Origin: Hetaerina americana
Lineage: Eukaryota > Arthropoda > Insecta > Odonata > Calopterygidae
Direction: 5' to 3'
Length of the DNA: 64,000 bases
Assembly (NCBI GenBank): GCA_022747635.1
Contig: JAKTNV010000001.1
Location: 36,303,351 to 36,367,350, forward strand
Each line of letters starts with the position of its first letter. Positions within the stretch are counted from its first letter, which is position 1. The position numbers were made by a program, and so were the translations under genes. This document shows positions 23,069-37,900 of the stretch, one piece after another. The notes beneath the pieces are model-generated. The model did no database searches. It was not told the DNA's origin and saw only the letters and a program-made list of their open reading frames with translations.

Positions 23069-25607
23069 TAACATATGACAAAAGTAAAAGAAAACGTCAA
23101 GCCCAGAAAAATTCAACTGATTCGGGGATGATTAAAACTTTCGGAGACACATTTCAACGGAAGTGTCAAGGGTTGAGGATACGTGGGCACCGCATATGTA
23201 CATAACAAACTTTGATAAATTTAGTTGAGTTTATTTTCAATATCACCCTACACAAGCACATATGCGTACACGTAGCATCGCAGACGATAATATTTTCTAA
23301 TATTCGGCAAAATCTGTTCCCGTAGTGAACCTCGTGGCAGATGAAAATTGCATCTGCATTACTGTCGAATACCACGGCGACGATCAGTCCTGCCTCCACT
23401 GCTAGCCTCACGTGATTTGTACAACAAGGATAATGCATTTATGCGCCATATATCTTGGCACTTCGTGTGAGCTCGAACGCAACTGAATTCCACCCGCGGG
23501 CCGCACTTCCGATTCCCCCCTCTCTTTCGGGAGCGGTACCCCCACGCCAGGGAGGGTGTAGAAGATGGGGCTGCTCGAACCTTCACCATCCACACGAATC
23601 TCCGTATGTCAGCACTCTTTTTCGTCGGCCTCATTCAACCCTCAACCCGCCAAACCCTTCTGTATATCTGATCGCTCAATACCAGGGATCAATCACGACT
23701 TTCAAAAAGCCGTACACTCACCGCTATGCCTCTTTAATTTTCCTCATGCCTTTGAATACTATATATTTTCCGATGTTCTTACATCGTCTCTTCAACTTTC
23801 TTTGAAAACCGAAACCCGCCTCCCTCCCTAGGAACCTAAGTATGCGTCTAACCTCGCTCGTTTTTACTGGTGTGTTGCGAGGAATATTTTCGGGGGAAGC
23901 TGTTTGAGAATGATTCATTCCTGGATTCACTCGTTTTAAGTTCCCCCATTCCTCCCCCTCATTCTCCCATCCCACGTAAGCATATAGGGAGTGGGGACTC
24001 GGAGTCTACCTAGCTCTCTACTATCCCAGCCTTAATGTTTCATAATGAAAAAACAGGCCATTTTGGAGAAAAATTACTCAGCAGACCCACGGAAATGAAT
24101 GAGCAATAGTCGATAGAAGTTTGGTTAAAAAAATGCGGAGACAATTCAGATGAAAAAGTTCGTAAAAGGTTTCCTGAGAGCTAATAACTCTATATTAAGC
24201 TAAAGCAGGAATAAACATCTGCCGTAGCATTTTTTCAGCATTTTAGTGAGTTCGAAAACAGTTGAATCCAGAAAAAAATGTGACGATTACTTAGAGATGA
24301 CTTATCAGAATCATTCTAATGTATTAGAACTATATTTTTTTCTAAGTTATACACAATAATAATATTCTACTTACTAACATGTCTTTCGGCTCATTTTTGT
24401 GATCAGATGAATAAAAACGTGAAAGTGAAAAGTTTGAATCAATAGGCTAATAGATGTAGGTGGATTTGTATTTATCTAGTGGCACACAGATAAATCTACG
24501 CCAGGAAGGCGTTTCGCTCTGCGCATTTGTAGTTCATATCTTCCCACATAAATCACGCAGACAGAAATTAATTTTCTACGCGCTGCAAGTTTTGGACGAT
24601 GCGACCAGATACGCACCCTAGGGTAAAAACCCTGAAGAGTTTAAAGATAAGCGGCAGAGAGCGCCCGCCCGTTCGAACGAAGTTCGTAAAACTGTATCCA
24701 CCCCTGAAACCTCAACTTCGACCCTCCTCGGGCGGACAACCACCCGCATGAACATGAAAGTGCATCTTCTCGTCCCTTCTCATTAATTTCACATGCATGC
24801 AAAGTCATGGCGAGCGGTGAGGTTTTCGAACGTGTCCTCGCGGACGATGAGATCGACGGGGGCGAGATAAGGCGGTGGGGGGCGGGCCGGAAATATAAGA
24901 AATCCGTGGGCGCTCCGAAGGGAATGACCAATGATGCAGTGCATGGAATCATCATCCCCAGCGGGCGCACTCGAACTTGGCTCGGTTTTCCTCGCGACTC
25001 AACCCCCCCCCCCCGAACCCCTCAACCCGCACGGGCTGCCTCGATGCTTAATTCATCGCACTACCCTTAAACCCCCTCTCCAGCCCTCCCCCCTCGAGCC
25101 TCACTCAAGCTCCCCTCCCACGCCAAACCTTCCCCGAAAACTCAACCCTGACCCGTTTGCGCATAAATTCCATTTGGTGGCCGTCCTATCATTTATATTT
25201 GCGGCGACATCTACTTCCTAACCCTCCTCCTGTCTCACCAACAATTTACCACAAAAAAATACCTCCGAGATCCCTCATTTTTTTCCCGACCCCTCGCACA
25301 AATCCACCGCCCTCCCCAGCCCAAACATAAGCTCCTCGGAGGACAAGACCTCCTTTCTTACAAAGAGACCAGAGACTACAATTTTTTCGTCTCCCTCTCC
25401 ATCCCGCACTGTCCATATGACCCCCCTCCCCCTCTCTCTCTCATTCACTCACTCTTAAAGGTTATTTTTTTGGGGGAATAGACATTTACTCACTAAATTG
25501 AGAAAAGCGGCTATTACAAGAAAAAACTGCGCGTGGTTCGATGCGCATCTAGTTTCCGAAACAAATTTTAGTAGCATTTCGCTCTCGGGAATTTGAATGA
25601 CGTTCTG

Positions 25608-25611
<4 letters not shown>
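23066..25611. other. Non-coding stretch with a C-rich tract
   Basis: No gene recognised. A pyrimidine-rich, C-run-bearing tract extends from about 24995 to 25450, including a run of 10 Cs near 25005. Frames across it give Pro/Ser-rich low-complexity peptides. Confidence 0.5.
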
Positions 25612-25677
<66 letters not shown>

Positions 25678-25679
25678 TA
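25612..25679. repeat. (TA)n microsatellite
   Basis: A near-pure TA run of about 68 bp. Confidence 0.95.
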
Positions 25680-28600
25680 ACCTTGAAGTGCGCCTTTGTC
25701 GTGGACGAGTAATCATTAGCTGTACTCCGATATCCCCGTGCGTGGTTTTTTCCTGCGCGGAGAGTGGAGAAATGCCGTTTACTCGAAATTGTAAAGCTTA
25801 CATTAATGACATTGACTGCTGATTGTTCGACATTTTCCAGGTCGTTCCATTACACTGGTGCATGAATCGTCGTCCCAAGCAAAATCTTTACGACGGCATA
25901 GTCCGATCATTCAACCAATTAGTGAGCCTAACGTTCTTTCCTAGCTGCAGTAATTTGCGACCCAATTACCGCGAGACATTTTTTAATGCAGAAAAATGCC
26001 ACTAGAATTCGACAAAGAAAACCATAATACTCATGCTCCAACTGGAACCAATCCTCCGCTACTTCAAATTTTGAAGACTCCTAAATTTACCCGATTCCCT
26101 TCATAAAAATAAAATGCTTTGGAGGAGCGCTTTTCTTTTCAAGTAGTATCTTAGTAAATTGGGACTCAATTAGTTTGTTTTGAAAGTGGATACAAGCCAG
26201 AAAGAACGTATTAATAATGTACTGCAGCTGTTCCACTTGGTTCAAGATTATTCCAAAATTCCGAATAAAGTTGGCTAATTTACCAGCTATGACTCCTCTG
26301 ATGGCACCTCGGGGTAATTGACTTATCGATGAAGAAGTAACACCATTAATTTAAGTAAATCCAGTCTTTTCGTTCACTCTGGTGCAGTTAACTTGGCCAC
26401 GTTTATGACAAGATAGCATTGATGAGTGCCTAGGAGGGGTAGAAAAATTAAGTATGGTAATTCATTTCAGGATGGATACACTTCTGTGACTTCCTTCGAC
26501 AATGCAATAATTATAGCACTTTTTGAGTGCAAGACATACTATATGTGTAGTAAAATAGTTTTCAAACGCGCTGGCGGGAGAGCTACTGTTTGCCCAAAAA
26601 CACCACCGCTAAAAGACGAGCCATCATGATGAAAGTAATTGGAGTAAAAAACCATTAGTCCTGTGATTACTAATACCGAGAAGTACCACAATATGATTGC
26701 TCTTAGGAGTAAACTGGGTAAAGGTGCCTGAAAAATATTTCTCATACGATTGTAAGAGCATCCATATAATTATGCATAATAATTTATGGCATGAACGAAA
26801 GGAAACTACGCATGAACTTGTTTTAACAATAATAATTTTATTAAAATTACGCCTTTAATGAATGAAAGTTGTATGAAGGCTATATTGGTCCAAAGAAGAT
26901 TTTATTGAATTGAATTTTGATTGAAGAAATACGCTAAAAATATCATGGTGCAAAATGTATACATCTAATTGAAATTTAAAATGTATCAATCGAAAACTTT
27001 GGCAAACATTTAGAAACTTGACCTGGTCTAATGTTTTGAAAACTTTAAATTACATACATGTTTAAGTATTACAATTAAAACCAGTGAGGGAGTCCATATT
27101 CAGGGAGTACTTAAGTTGGTAATCCGCTCTTCCTCCACCTATTTCCAGACTTAATTACAAAACAAATTAAATTTACTTAATTACATTTACAAAATTACTT
27201 TTGTAAAATAATACCGATGCCATATACACCTAATTGCGTACTCTTAGATTTTAAACTGATTTACGTTTTCTACCTGTAATATACGAGTATATCCTTGATC
27301 GCTGTAAAAACTCAAGAAGCAGTTATCCTCGGTGATGATTGTTAATAAATGCTATCAGGGCACCAATCTTCCTCTAACTGCCATATTATTGATATATTTT
27401 CATAAATAATTCGTAATAACTTTTTCGCAGTCCTAGAGACGTCATCAATTTTAATGAATGAACGATGATGTTATTTCTTGAAAGTGTACACAATTTAATA
27501 AGGATGACCGTTGAGTTATATTCAACAGCTTAAACGAAGTTTTTGTAATAAAAATCGGCAAACAGTTGTGTGAAAAACCAAGTAGTTTCCAGACGTTTAC
27601 ACTATAAATTGATTTAAAATACGCGTGGAACTTAAAGTATCGGAAGTTAATAAAAGAAAATGAGCAACTTCTAATCTATTAGTTTACCAAGAGCAGCTGC
27701 ATGATTAACTCATCGGCCAAGGTTGAATCGCCTCTATATACAATGTTTGAATTCCTCACGACTTTTATTTTGTAAAATATATTTTGAGTTTTCTAAAACA
27801 TCCGGATACAAGATTAAAGAGTCTGATCCTTTGAAAATCCTCTTAACGACTAGCTTAAGTCCAATACTTTAACAACAGCGAGTTTGTATTCACATTGCAT
27901 CATCTTCTCTTTCTTATATTAGTCTCGTTTAAGATTTCCCGCCGCCGCTTAATGGTGTAAATAATTTCATCCGTTGTATTTCAGATTGCCTGCTGCTACT
28001 TATCTAATCGTTGTTATACACCAAAGATCCCCGCATTGTCGGTAAATCGCGATATTTCTTTACGTCGAATTGCGCAATTTTCTCACCCGGAGCGGCTGTT
28101 CCACCGACCCTAAAACCTACCCACTCGCATCTAGCGCGTTAGGGCGGGGTGATGTACGTTAATCAACTGTTTCACCTGCATGATGCCTTGACTTCCGTGG
28201 ATATTACGCCCAACTATTATGCGTCTGCTCGACTGGCTGTATACAAGCGCGGGCAGAGGTAACGTGTAAGCAGATGCCTTCGCCATTGATGATAAATGAC
28301 ATCGTTGAACGAAAGACAAGTTGCTGCGACACTTTACTCGACGACCAAGACAAGACCAGAGTAAAATTCCACGCCCGACACTTACAAAACCCCTCTCCTC
28401 GGGACCAACGGAATTTTTTCGCTCATTAAAAAAATCGTCTGAACCTACTTTCAGCCACCGGCATTATTTTCGCCTCGCAAATTTTTCCCTAAACTCCATT
28501 TCATCGCACACATTGCTCATCGGGCCAAAAAAATGGAAGTCCGACCAACCCTTTCGTATTCCCTCGTCACTTCCTCCCTCCTCTCCGCATACGCTACCAA

Positions 28601-29429
28601 AGCTACCTCCAATCCACTCGCCCCTCATTCCCCAGGACCCTTTCCATCCCCCTCCGTCACACTCCGACCCCTTCTATCCGTCCGTCCTTCGCTAATGACC
28701 CTAAATCGCCCTCAGCTCACCCTTCGCCCTTATCCCAATCCATCCTTTAGCTCACATTCCTTCCACTCACCGTCTCTGCCCTCAGGCCGCGCACTTTACA
28801 ACATTACATGCTACTTTAACGATTAAGCCTCGGAAGTTTTCTCGAGGTGCATAAAATAATATGATTACGCCGAGTACAGGATTAACCACCCGTAAAGAGT
28901 CAACCGTGCGACCGACGTGACGTGGGAAGCGGAAATGGAATGCAGCGGACGCGGCCGCGTTCATGCAAACGGCGGAGTCTTGGAAAATATGTACGAGTAG
29001 TGATTTACGATTTCGAAGTTACACGGAGAAGAGGATTTTCACCACTCCTTCTCAACCCGTTAAGACGCGTTCTTCCTTATTACAATTGCCTAAATAAAAT
29101 TGTCTCGCGAAGGATGCCTACGCGTGTGAGACAACCTGGAAAAAAATATCCATGATGAAGAGGCATTTTACTACGCATTTGCTCCAGGAAGATAGGGCTG
29201 CAAAAAATGGGTTAAAAGTTATTTCACCGCGTTTCATTCAATGTGCTATGGGAAAAGAGACCACTGAAGCATCATTGTTTGATTTTTTTACAAGTATCTT
29301 GAGAAACAGAAGAGTATAGAGAGAAAAAAGAAAGTATAAAGTGGAAAAAAGGGAAAAATAGACGATATCTAAGGTAGATATAATCAAAGTGAGAACCAGA
29401 TGGATTGCGTAAGCCTCGAGGCAAAAAAA
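25680..29429. other. Non-coding stretch
   Basis: No gene recognised. A C-rich tract at about 28550-28790 gives Pro/Ser-rich frames only. The remainder is AT-rich. Confidence 0.5.
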
Positions 29430-29600
29430 TGTGGAGATATTAGTACAAAAGAAAATAGATGTCAAGGCCCCTAGAGGAAGACCACGGGACAAATTTGTAG
29501 AGCAAATAAAGAGCGATACAAGATATAAACGCTACCTGAGAAGCGTTGAAAAAAATTAATGGAGGGCTGCAATCAACGCATCTCCGGAATGAAAGGCTTG
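29430..29600 (+). pseudogene. Non-LTR retrotransposon ORF2 C-terminal tail relic
   Basis: One frame reads RGRPRDKFVEQIKSDTRYKR, then, past an in-frame stop, WRAAINAS. This is the signature of the extreme C terminus of many arthropod endonuclease/reverse-transcriptase proteins: a Gly-Arg-Pro-Arg motif, a DxI-type helix and a closing W-R segment. Only the last roughly 50 residues are recognisable. It is more divergent than, and possibly from a different family to, the relics at 42-52 kb. Confidence 0.6.
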
Positions 29601-32600
29601 GGAATGATTTTAATTAAAAAAGGAAAAAGGTTCGTTCTTCACATCTTCATAGTGTCATTGTTTATAGGTGAACATATAATGGGAAAATTAAAGTCTACGG
29701 TGAACACAAATGCAATAATAATATGGAGTGAATTCATCTTCAAATTCCTAAACCACCATTTTGTCATGCATACTCCATAAAATGTAATTTTTTGGATCAT
29801 TCAAAGATCAAATGTAAAACTATATATAAAATCTGTATTGATTCTTAATCTTTTGCTGATAAAATATATTATAATTGCATTATAGTTATTCCTAACTATT
29901 TTCTCCACGAAATTTATCACAGAAACCACATTTCTCAGGCTGGATTCAAAACGAATGACCCTTCGGGTTGCCAGGCCGACTTATTCTCGAACCAACTACC
30001 GCAACCGTCCTATTCTAAACGTCACCCTAAATTATGCCGGCATTATTCCTCCTCACTCTGCGACCCTCGCCGTCACCAGTACCAGATTTTCAATTTCAAC
30101 ATGTTCCGTGGTTCATCTTTGTTCTTTGAACTTGCTAAACGGGGATATGATTAATCCCCATAGTCAACTTTGAGAATGCCTAACTCGCATACATCCCCCT
30201 GGTAGTATTTTTTTCCTCCTGATTCCACACTAATTCCCACCAGACGCCAGAACGTCCCTTGAAACTTCTTTTGAAACACTCACGCGAGTTGATTTGAAGT
30301 CGTGAGACGGCTTAATCTCTCTTTCTCTCATACAACCCTGCCGCTGTTCCTCCGCCTAGCTGTATCCATTACCCCTTGACTTCAACATCTCTCCCTTCTA
30401 CCCGTGACCACTTAATAATGATTAGAATTAAAAAATCCAATCTCCATCATCCCCGACGCTCTTAATTTTCACCGCCAACTCCGATCTTTTCCTTTAGACT
30501 CTCAGTCCAGTCGCGCGCCAAATCTTAATCCCCTCCCCTCCCAGGCCCGCTCTCCCGGCATTCCTTGCCGCGGTGCCCGCCTGAAGGACGTTCCCCTCCG
30601 CCATTCCTTTTCCTCCTTTCTCCTTCTAAATAGATATCTTTCCGGCCATTTCTCTAGGCGCTTTATTTGACGGCATGGGCGTATCTTGCCGCTCCTCACG
30701 ACCTCGCCCGCGACGAATATCTCCTCCCCTAGCGATTTATTCGAAATATATTTTCTACGGGCGCCGTGGAGCTAAAGCTCGGGATAATCTGAGTGACTTC
30801 TTAATGGCTAGGTTTCACAAACTCACTTCTCCTCTCTTTCGCTCTCTTTCCCCATGCAAAAAAGTGGCTACTTATTTATTACTTTGGTTACGAATGAGAA
30901 CTACGTTTCACACATTTCTAATGATCGTAAATGTTTCAGAAAACAACAGTTCCATGGGGGGAATTTTTTTGCAATTTAATCCACCTGTATTTGAAGCGAT
31001 AGGATATTACATAAAATTTAATTTTGAGCACGACTTAAGTAGTAAACAGGTGATTTATGCAGAATTCAAAACATCAAAAATTAATATCTCTTCAAAAAGC
31101 GGTATGTCACTGCTCTTTTCGGTTGAAATCTATGATGAGGATTTCGCAACCTCTCTGAATTAGAATACCAAGAATATTTGACACCAACTTGGTGATGTAA
31201 AATCTTTTTTCTTGGCATTGGCATTTATAATGATTGAGCAACGGAATCACGTCATCTAATTGAATAATTGAGAGTTGCTCTCAAAGGAAATGATAATTTA
31301 AAAAATATAATTTATGTAAAACCTTGAACCTAAACGTGGAATAAGCTACAAATATTGACGAATAAAAACTTTAACTGAATTCAAAGACTTCATTGAAAGT
31401 TGAATCCGACATACTTAAAATTTTTATCAGAATTGGAATTCCCACAGAAATGAGTTCATCTGAAGCTTAAAATCAAATTTTTGTGACAGAATTTTAAATT
31501 TTAAAAGTTATATTATTTTGACCAGAAGACTTATTTTACTTCCAATAATAATAATAATATTTAAAAACAAATGACTTAGATTACAAATGCAACGTTCATC
31601 AATAAGCCATCCCTCGAGAGATAAACGCAGATTTCAAAACCTATTCACAGAGTGAAAGCGATGAAGATGAATCTGCCGTAACTACAATGCATTTCTAGAC
31701 TATTAATTTCGCACGGCCAGCAATGACGACCGATGTGGACTCTAATTAAGGGACGGCGATGATTCATTTCTGTTCGAGGTGCCAAACATCAACGACCAAA
31801 AAAAAAAGTTTGGCAAACGAAGAGAAAGTGACGGGAATAAAGCATAGAGATCTGTCCTGAGAAACCGTAAGGAAGTGCTGTTTGAGGGTAATTATTCCCT
31901 TTTGGGAGAAAAATTAATGGCAATTAGTACCGCTGATGCCCCCGCATCTAAGGGCCAGGGAATGCTACCCGTAAGTTTCGACTGCACAGCGTATCCAGAC
32001 CTTTGATCCATCGCGACAGGACATTTTATACAACGGGATGTGCATATATGCCGTTCGGGTTTGCGGAAAACAATTTGGGCCGGGAAAATTAATGATACCA
32101 TTAAATTTGTGCCAGCTAAGTCTCATTATCGAGTTACCTGAATACATGAGCAACCAATAACGGTTAGAGTTAGCTGATATACCTTAATCGCCAGAACGCA
32201 AATACACTACCACTGTACGTCGACACTCACTTTGAAGCACAATGATTACGCAATACTTATCATCTGTAAATATACGTAAATTTAAATGCGATACCCGTAA
32301 ATTTCTCAGGAAATAATTATTAGGTTAAATAACTCACATTCAAAGTGGCTTAAATGGCAAATCAGATGATTTCGCATTTTTTATGCCGAAATACGGCATT
32401 TATGATTAGAAATTTCCACTTTTCCTCCACAGAACGTACAAGGTATGTGTGATTTTTTTGCGCATCTGAGGCACTCTGATCTCCTCTAGTGTAAATGCGA
32501 TTCTCAATTTTACGACCTCATGATTTACGGAGTATGTAGCAGAGGCAAGTCATTTTCAAATTTTTCACAGCACTTTTAAGTTACATATTTACAAAATCTA

Positions 32601-34429
32601 CATGCTCACTCGAAGTGTGAGTGAATCTCTTCTTACTTGGGCGCGCCCTGGTATTTAAATTTCTTGCTTCGAACCGATCGTGTTTCGCTAGGGGACTGGC
32701 GATCAACAAATTGAAGGCATCCACTGAGCACAGAAAGAAATTACACATTTATAAAAGCTGTGCAATACTTTAAAACGTTTCCCTTTTGCAGTCAAGCTGA
32801 ACTTTAGTTATTAACCAAAGAGTAATGGTGCAAATGAAAAATCCATCGAAAAATACAACTGCTAAATGACAGAAATAATCTTTCAAGAAACTGTGGGAGA
32901 TCCTAAGGCAGTTTTAACGGAGTAATCCGCTAAATATGCATTACAATTTGACTTGACCGGAATTGATTGAATGATTTTTCCACTCTAAAATTGTTGCATA
33001 GAAATAATCTTGATACAGAACGCATGATGAAATCCAAGGATACATAAAAATTCGATGCCTCACATGTCCAATCTCCCTTGAATCAAAAAGTCTATTTTGC
33101 ACTTCCCAGAAGCTCGTATTCATTCAAAAAAACCTTCTCAAATTCTATACATTTACAAGAGAGCCTCTCAGTCAAACAAAAATTACGATTTTAGGGATGA
33201 ATGAACGATGATTGCACCCAGCGAGAAGATAGATCGTTTCCAAGAAATTTTGGGATATCCGATCCGCATTTGACCGAAATTATGACTGCTAAATTACCGT
33301 TGTAAAAGCAGAGATTCTGAACTCCAATCGCCAATAAGTACAGATCTTCAGTTTGCAGTTTTTCAACCGCTAATTCACTGTAGCAGGATAAATGCGTTGT
33401 TTCCAAAGTGTAAAAGGTCGTTCCACGAGTAAGACTATTACGAGAAGTCTTTTTACTTTCCGAAGTCAGCCTATGGGCGTGTGGTTATTAAAATCCATTT
33501 GCCCGGTTCATTAACAAGCGAGTGCGACCTGGCAGGAAAATAAAATCGGTCGCGTTTGTCTACACACCATTTCCGTCCGCCAAAGATATCTTTAAAAGTC
33601 TTCGGAAAAGGAAAGTCAGGAATTTCTCGACATAATCGCTCATGATTTTGCACTCGAGTGCTAAACAACTCACGGATAGAGGAGGTTCGTTTTTACCGTG
33701 ACATGGGTACCGTTATAAAACCCATGATCGTGGTGAAAAAATATATAACAACCTCAAATAGCAGGCGAGATAAGAATCGAGCAAGATTCAAATAGGACAT
33801 TTTAAGAGACAGAAAAGGGAACGGCAAGCCATGATCATGAATCAATGACATGAAATATTTTTATGAAATTTTATTTTTCATTTTTTCACTACTTACACTA
33901 CTAGTGCAGGCTAATGACACATGGAGATTGAAATGACAGCTCGACAAAATTAGGGCCTGTCATTTGGTATAATGCCAGATGTAAGTGTATAGAACACGTT
34001 CTTGAAACGGTAACGGAGAGTAAGCCCTTTACCTAAATTTTCAGCACATTTTAAATATTAAATATAAATTACGAAAATTTCACTCGATTTGTATCCCACT
34101 CAAAATAAGCCCTAATCCCGTTTCTGCTGCCTGATGTGGTAAATCTAGGCAAGAGAAGAGAAATACGAGATATACTCGTATTTCATCGGACGAAACACGC
34201 AGGGAGTAATTTCAAAACTTTTGACTGCCGAATCAACAATTTCTCCCCATCGCCACCCACCTTATCAATTTAATAAGCGGCAGACTCAGAGATGTCGCTG
34301 CCCCGAAGATGGGACTTTTAAATTTCTTCTCCGAGAAAATGAATCCGACCCAACGCTCGTTCCTTGTGCTTTGCCTCGCATACATTTTTTCCGCGAAGCA
34401 TCTGAAATAATCTCGTCTTTTTCTCCTCC
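29601..34429. other. Long AT-rich non-coding stretch
   Basis: No recognisable gene or repeat in about 4.8 kb. The 162-codon frame at 30675-31163 has no known motif. Confidence 0.5.
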
Positions 34430-34900
34430 CTTTTTCATCGCTCTCTCATTTCTAGTTTGTGACTTTCTCTCCGCCATCCCCACCCTCCCTCCCTCCGCCC
34501 AACGCTACATTATTTCTGAATCGGCGGAGTCTCGCGAAAAATATCTTTCTCTCTCTCTGTCCTCCCTCCCTTCCCGCGCGACGCCACTCGACGCCACTCG
34601 ACGCGACTTTTATCAAAGGGGTGATGTGCGCCGCGGGGAAAGGAAAAGAAAGGGAGGGAAGGGGATGGTGGAGGAGGAAGGGGAATCCGGGTGAAAAGGA
34701 CGGGAGGAGAGGGAGGAGCCAGGAAAAAAAAACCATGTGAGAGAGGGCGCTGGGTTTCGACTCGGAAGATAGAGTGGAGGAGAAAATAAAGGGGGAAGAG
34801 GAATTAAGGGCGGCGTTCCCTGGGTGAGCGGGGGTAGGAGTGAGGAGGGGAATGGGGGAGGGGAGAGGTTGAGCACCCCGCTATCGGAGTCGGGCGGCTT
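34430..34900. other. Strand-skewed GC-rich island
   Basis: A pyrimidine-rich half (about 34430-34600, with TCCCTCCCTCC-type runs) changes abruptly to a purine-rich half (about 34610-34900). Near 34575-34605 the segment CGACGCCACT is repeated in tandem. G runs at 34825-34865 (GGGGG, GGGG, GGGGG, GGGG) have quadruplex potential. Overlapping frames on both strands are low-complexity, so no gene is called. Confidence 0.5.
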
Positions 34901-37900
34901 GATTTGCAGCCTCAAGACTGCTCCGGAAAGTTGGTGGATTTTTTTGATAACCCCAGACCCTCGGGTGGGAAAAAATGGGTGAAGTCGGAGCGAGTGTGGT
35001 TAAAAGGGGGGAGAGGTGTGGAGGAGCGTATGAAAGAAGGTTTCAGAGAAGGAGGTGAAAAAAATGAATGTCTACATAAGTATAGTAATAACAATATTAA
35101 TGAGCGCTCTATTGGCCAATTGGGGAGAGGCGCCGCGGCTGAAAAAAAATGAATTCGGAGCGTAAACTCACCTTTATTTTACTCGAGGAGGTTTTAGATC
35201 AAGTTTTGATTCAAATGGGGAGTATATTTGGGAGGGTCGCAGTCGCCGAGAGATCCATAATTTCATGCCGCGGGTCATCGCGTCATGATGTGGACGACTT
35301 TATCGCACGGCCCCGAGTGGATTCTGAAATGCGCCCTCCGCGGCTGAGAGAGGGGAGGCTAATATTGCTCCCGGAGAGCTCGTGAACCAAGCGTAACAAA
35401 TGGCACGTCCTGTATACCGGAGGGCTATACCTCCAGCCCCGGACTTGTGGGGCTAAGATGTTGTCACTCATCGGATTGCTCCGGAGGGCGCTGTCGGACT
35501 TCTTTGAATCCTCACCCCCGACGGGCGACCGAGACGTTAGAAACCACGCAATGGCTTATTTGTCCGACACACCATCGAAGCAAATATCCTAACCCGTGAA
35601 GGAATCAATGAAATGCGACCTCTCCTCCACATTGTTACCAATTTAGAATAAATGACTGCGGGGATTCATTCAAGCAAAGAAATCAATAAAAATAACATAC
35701 AATTCCGCCAGTTTTATTTACAAGATACATATTTATGAGAAATATTTCCTCTGGTCCACTTTGCATTTAAGAATTACGAAACAGTGAGACTGACCGATTT
35801 GTAAAGCCAATTGCATTTAACCAATGTTCGGCTATTATGTATCTAAAATTATTGGTCATTATTTATTTATATCATGCGACACTAGCATGTACATTCGTAT
35901 CTTCCTTCTGTTAAATCGAAGCAATGGTCATCATATCAGAAGAGTCTCTAGGGCCTGCCTGCCTACAATGAGCTCAATTACAAAACATTTGGGTAAGTAG
36001 TGGGGTTTAAAGAGGAGAATATATTTTAGCTAATCAAATGTTTTCATTTACATATGCATTTTCCTAAATCATTCTTGTCATTTGTCGTGAATTAAAACGG
36101 AAGACAATAAGCATCACAACGGAAGAGGGTGAAATATTGTGTAAGCAAAATGTGCTGTATTATGAAGAAAGATTTAAGTGAATACCTTCAAGGAGGTATG
36201 TAATTGTTGGCTTCCACGAAATAATCGAATATAATATTTGACATGATCGTAATGGCTAGAGAAGCATCCTGCCTATCATCAAATATGGCAAAATCAATGT
36301 TGCTTCGACAGAAAAATAAACTTCCACACTTACTAAACCCACAGATACCAAAAATATTATTTCTCTGCCATGCGAGACGGAAAATATCCAGGAAAAATGC
36401 AAAAACATATGCAATAAAGATTGATCAATGCATTATGGAAATTTTTGAAAATTTTTTAGCAAGAGTAAAAAATAACTGGTACGTAATAACTGGTTCGTAG
36501 TTTCAAATAGACTGTTTTCCCCCGATCTATTGACATACTATTAGGAATACAACGCTGTGAATTGAAAATACACTTAGCTCATACTTTTATGCCCGCTAAT
36601 TTGAAACATTTGCCAGTCACAATCATGTTATAGAAAACGAAAGATAAGTTATGTAACTTGTTTGGAATGATATTTTGTTGACGAAGAGACGGTAAACACA
36701 AAGATCGCGGCAGGCAGAGTTGTACAGCCAAATCATGAAACAGTCACACATAAAATGCAAAATTACAGCGACACGGGAAACAGAGCATAAAATGCGTACA
36801 TCGACAGTTAAAACGCCGAATTTCCAAAGCGACCCTCGATTTAGCTGAATATCCCTTCCGGTGGATTGAAATTATCCACGCGCCAACCTCATCGATGAAA
36901 CACACATCAAAGCTTCCTCTTGATGATCTCCCCGTTGAGTACTGGAAATTGATAAAAGCTTTGTCCGCTGATATCCAAGCATTCACTATGGATACAGAAT
37001 TCCTTGGCCCTTGACGCCAGGCCTAACGTGCGTATTAATGACTTCGTGGTGGGAACAGAAAATCGCCCTCCGGTTTACGAATCGAATATTTCGAGGCGAT
37101 TCTTTTTAATTTTGAATGAGCCGCCGCACTAATTGATGGACTCCCCTCTTCTTTCCCTCAATGACAAGCGTGAAAATTTACATGTTTTTCGACGCGGATG
37201 CGTCCTCCGACTTCACTGGCAATCATTATCGACAAATATCGTAATTTCATTTCACGGCTCTAGCCGAAAATCCATTTTTATCACCCTGCGATGATTTTTT
37301 CCGGTGGAACCAATATACAAAAGTTATCTCGGGACAGGCGCACGAGAACGCATGCCGCGTTCTCTGTAATGAGTGGATCATACTGGTGTAAAAGGAAATG
37401 ACAAGTTTCATCCCTGAGTCCTCCTCTCGCTGGCCATTTAATGACAAACTCGGGGGCGTTACGAATTTATTAATACCACAGTCGATTATCAATTAAATGC
37501 ACTCCTCTAAAGGAATCATTTCCTCTCGTATATCTTTGAATAGAGCTTCTGAGCGGGTAGTTGCGGGAGCGTAAAAATACATCCCCCTTCTTCACCGGAA
37601 TTGAAATCGAAGATTAGAAGTAGATGGGGTATGTGAATTAAGTTTTATTTTTGTCAACGAATCCCGAGGAGTGCGTGCGCCCTTTTTGATTCTACGCCTC
37701 GGTGGAACCAAAATGAATGCTAGACCTTATTAGCTGTAAACTCTACTTCCTCCCCCTCCTCTTAAGTCCACATTATAGGCCAAATTTCCAGTAAATTTAC
37801 AAAATAAAAAAAACAGCTCTCAAGTAACATACACGATATCTCCAGAAGCATGCAATTTCTATAGTGTATTCGTGGAATTATTGATCAAATTCCATTTATT

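Noticed and set aside
30675..31163. 162-codon open frame
   Set aside because: No known motif and no other sign of an exon; probably chance.
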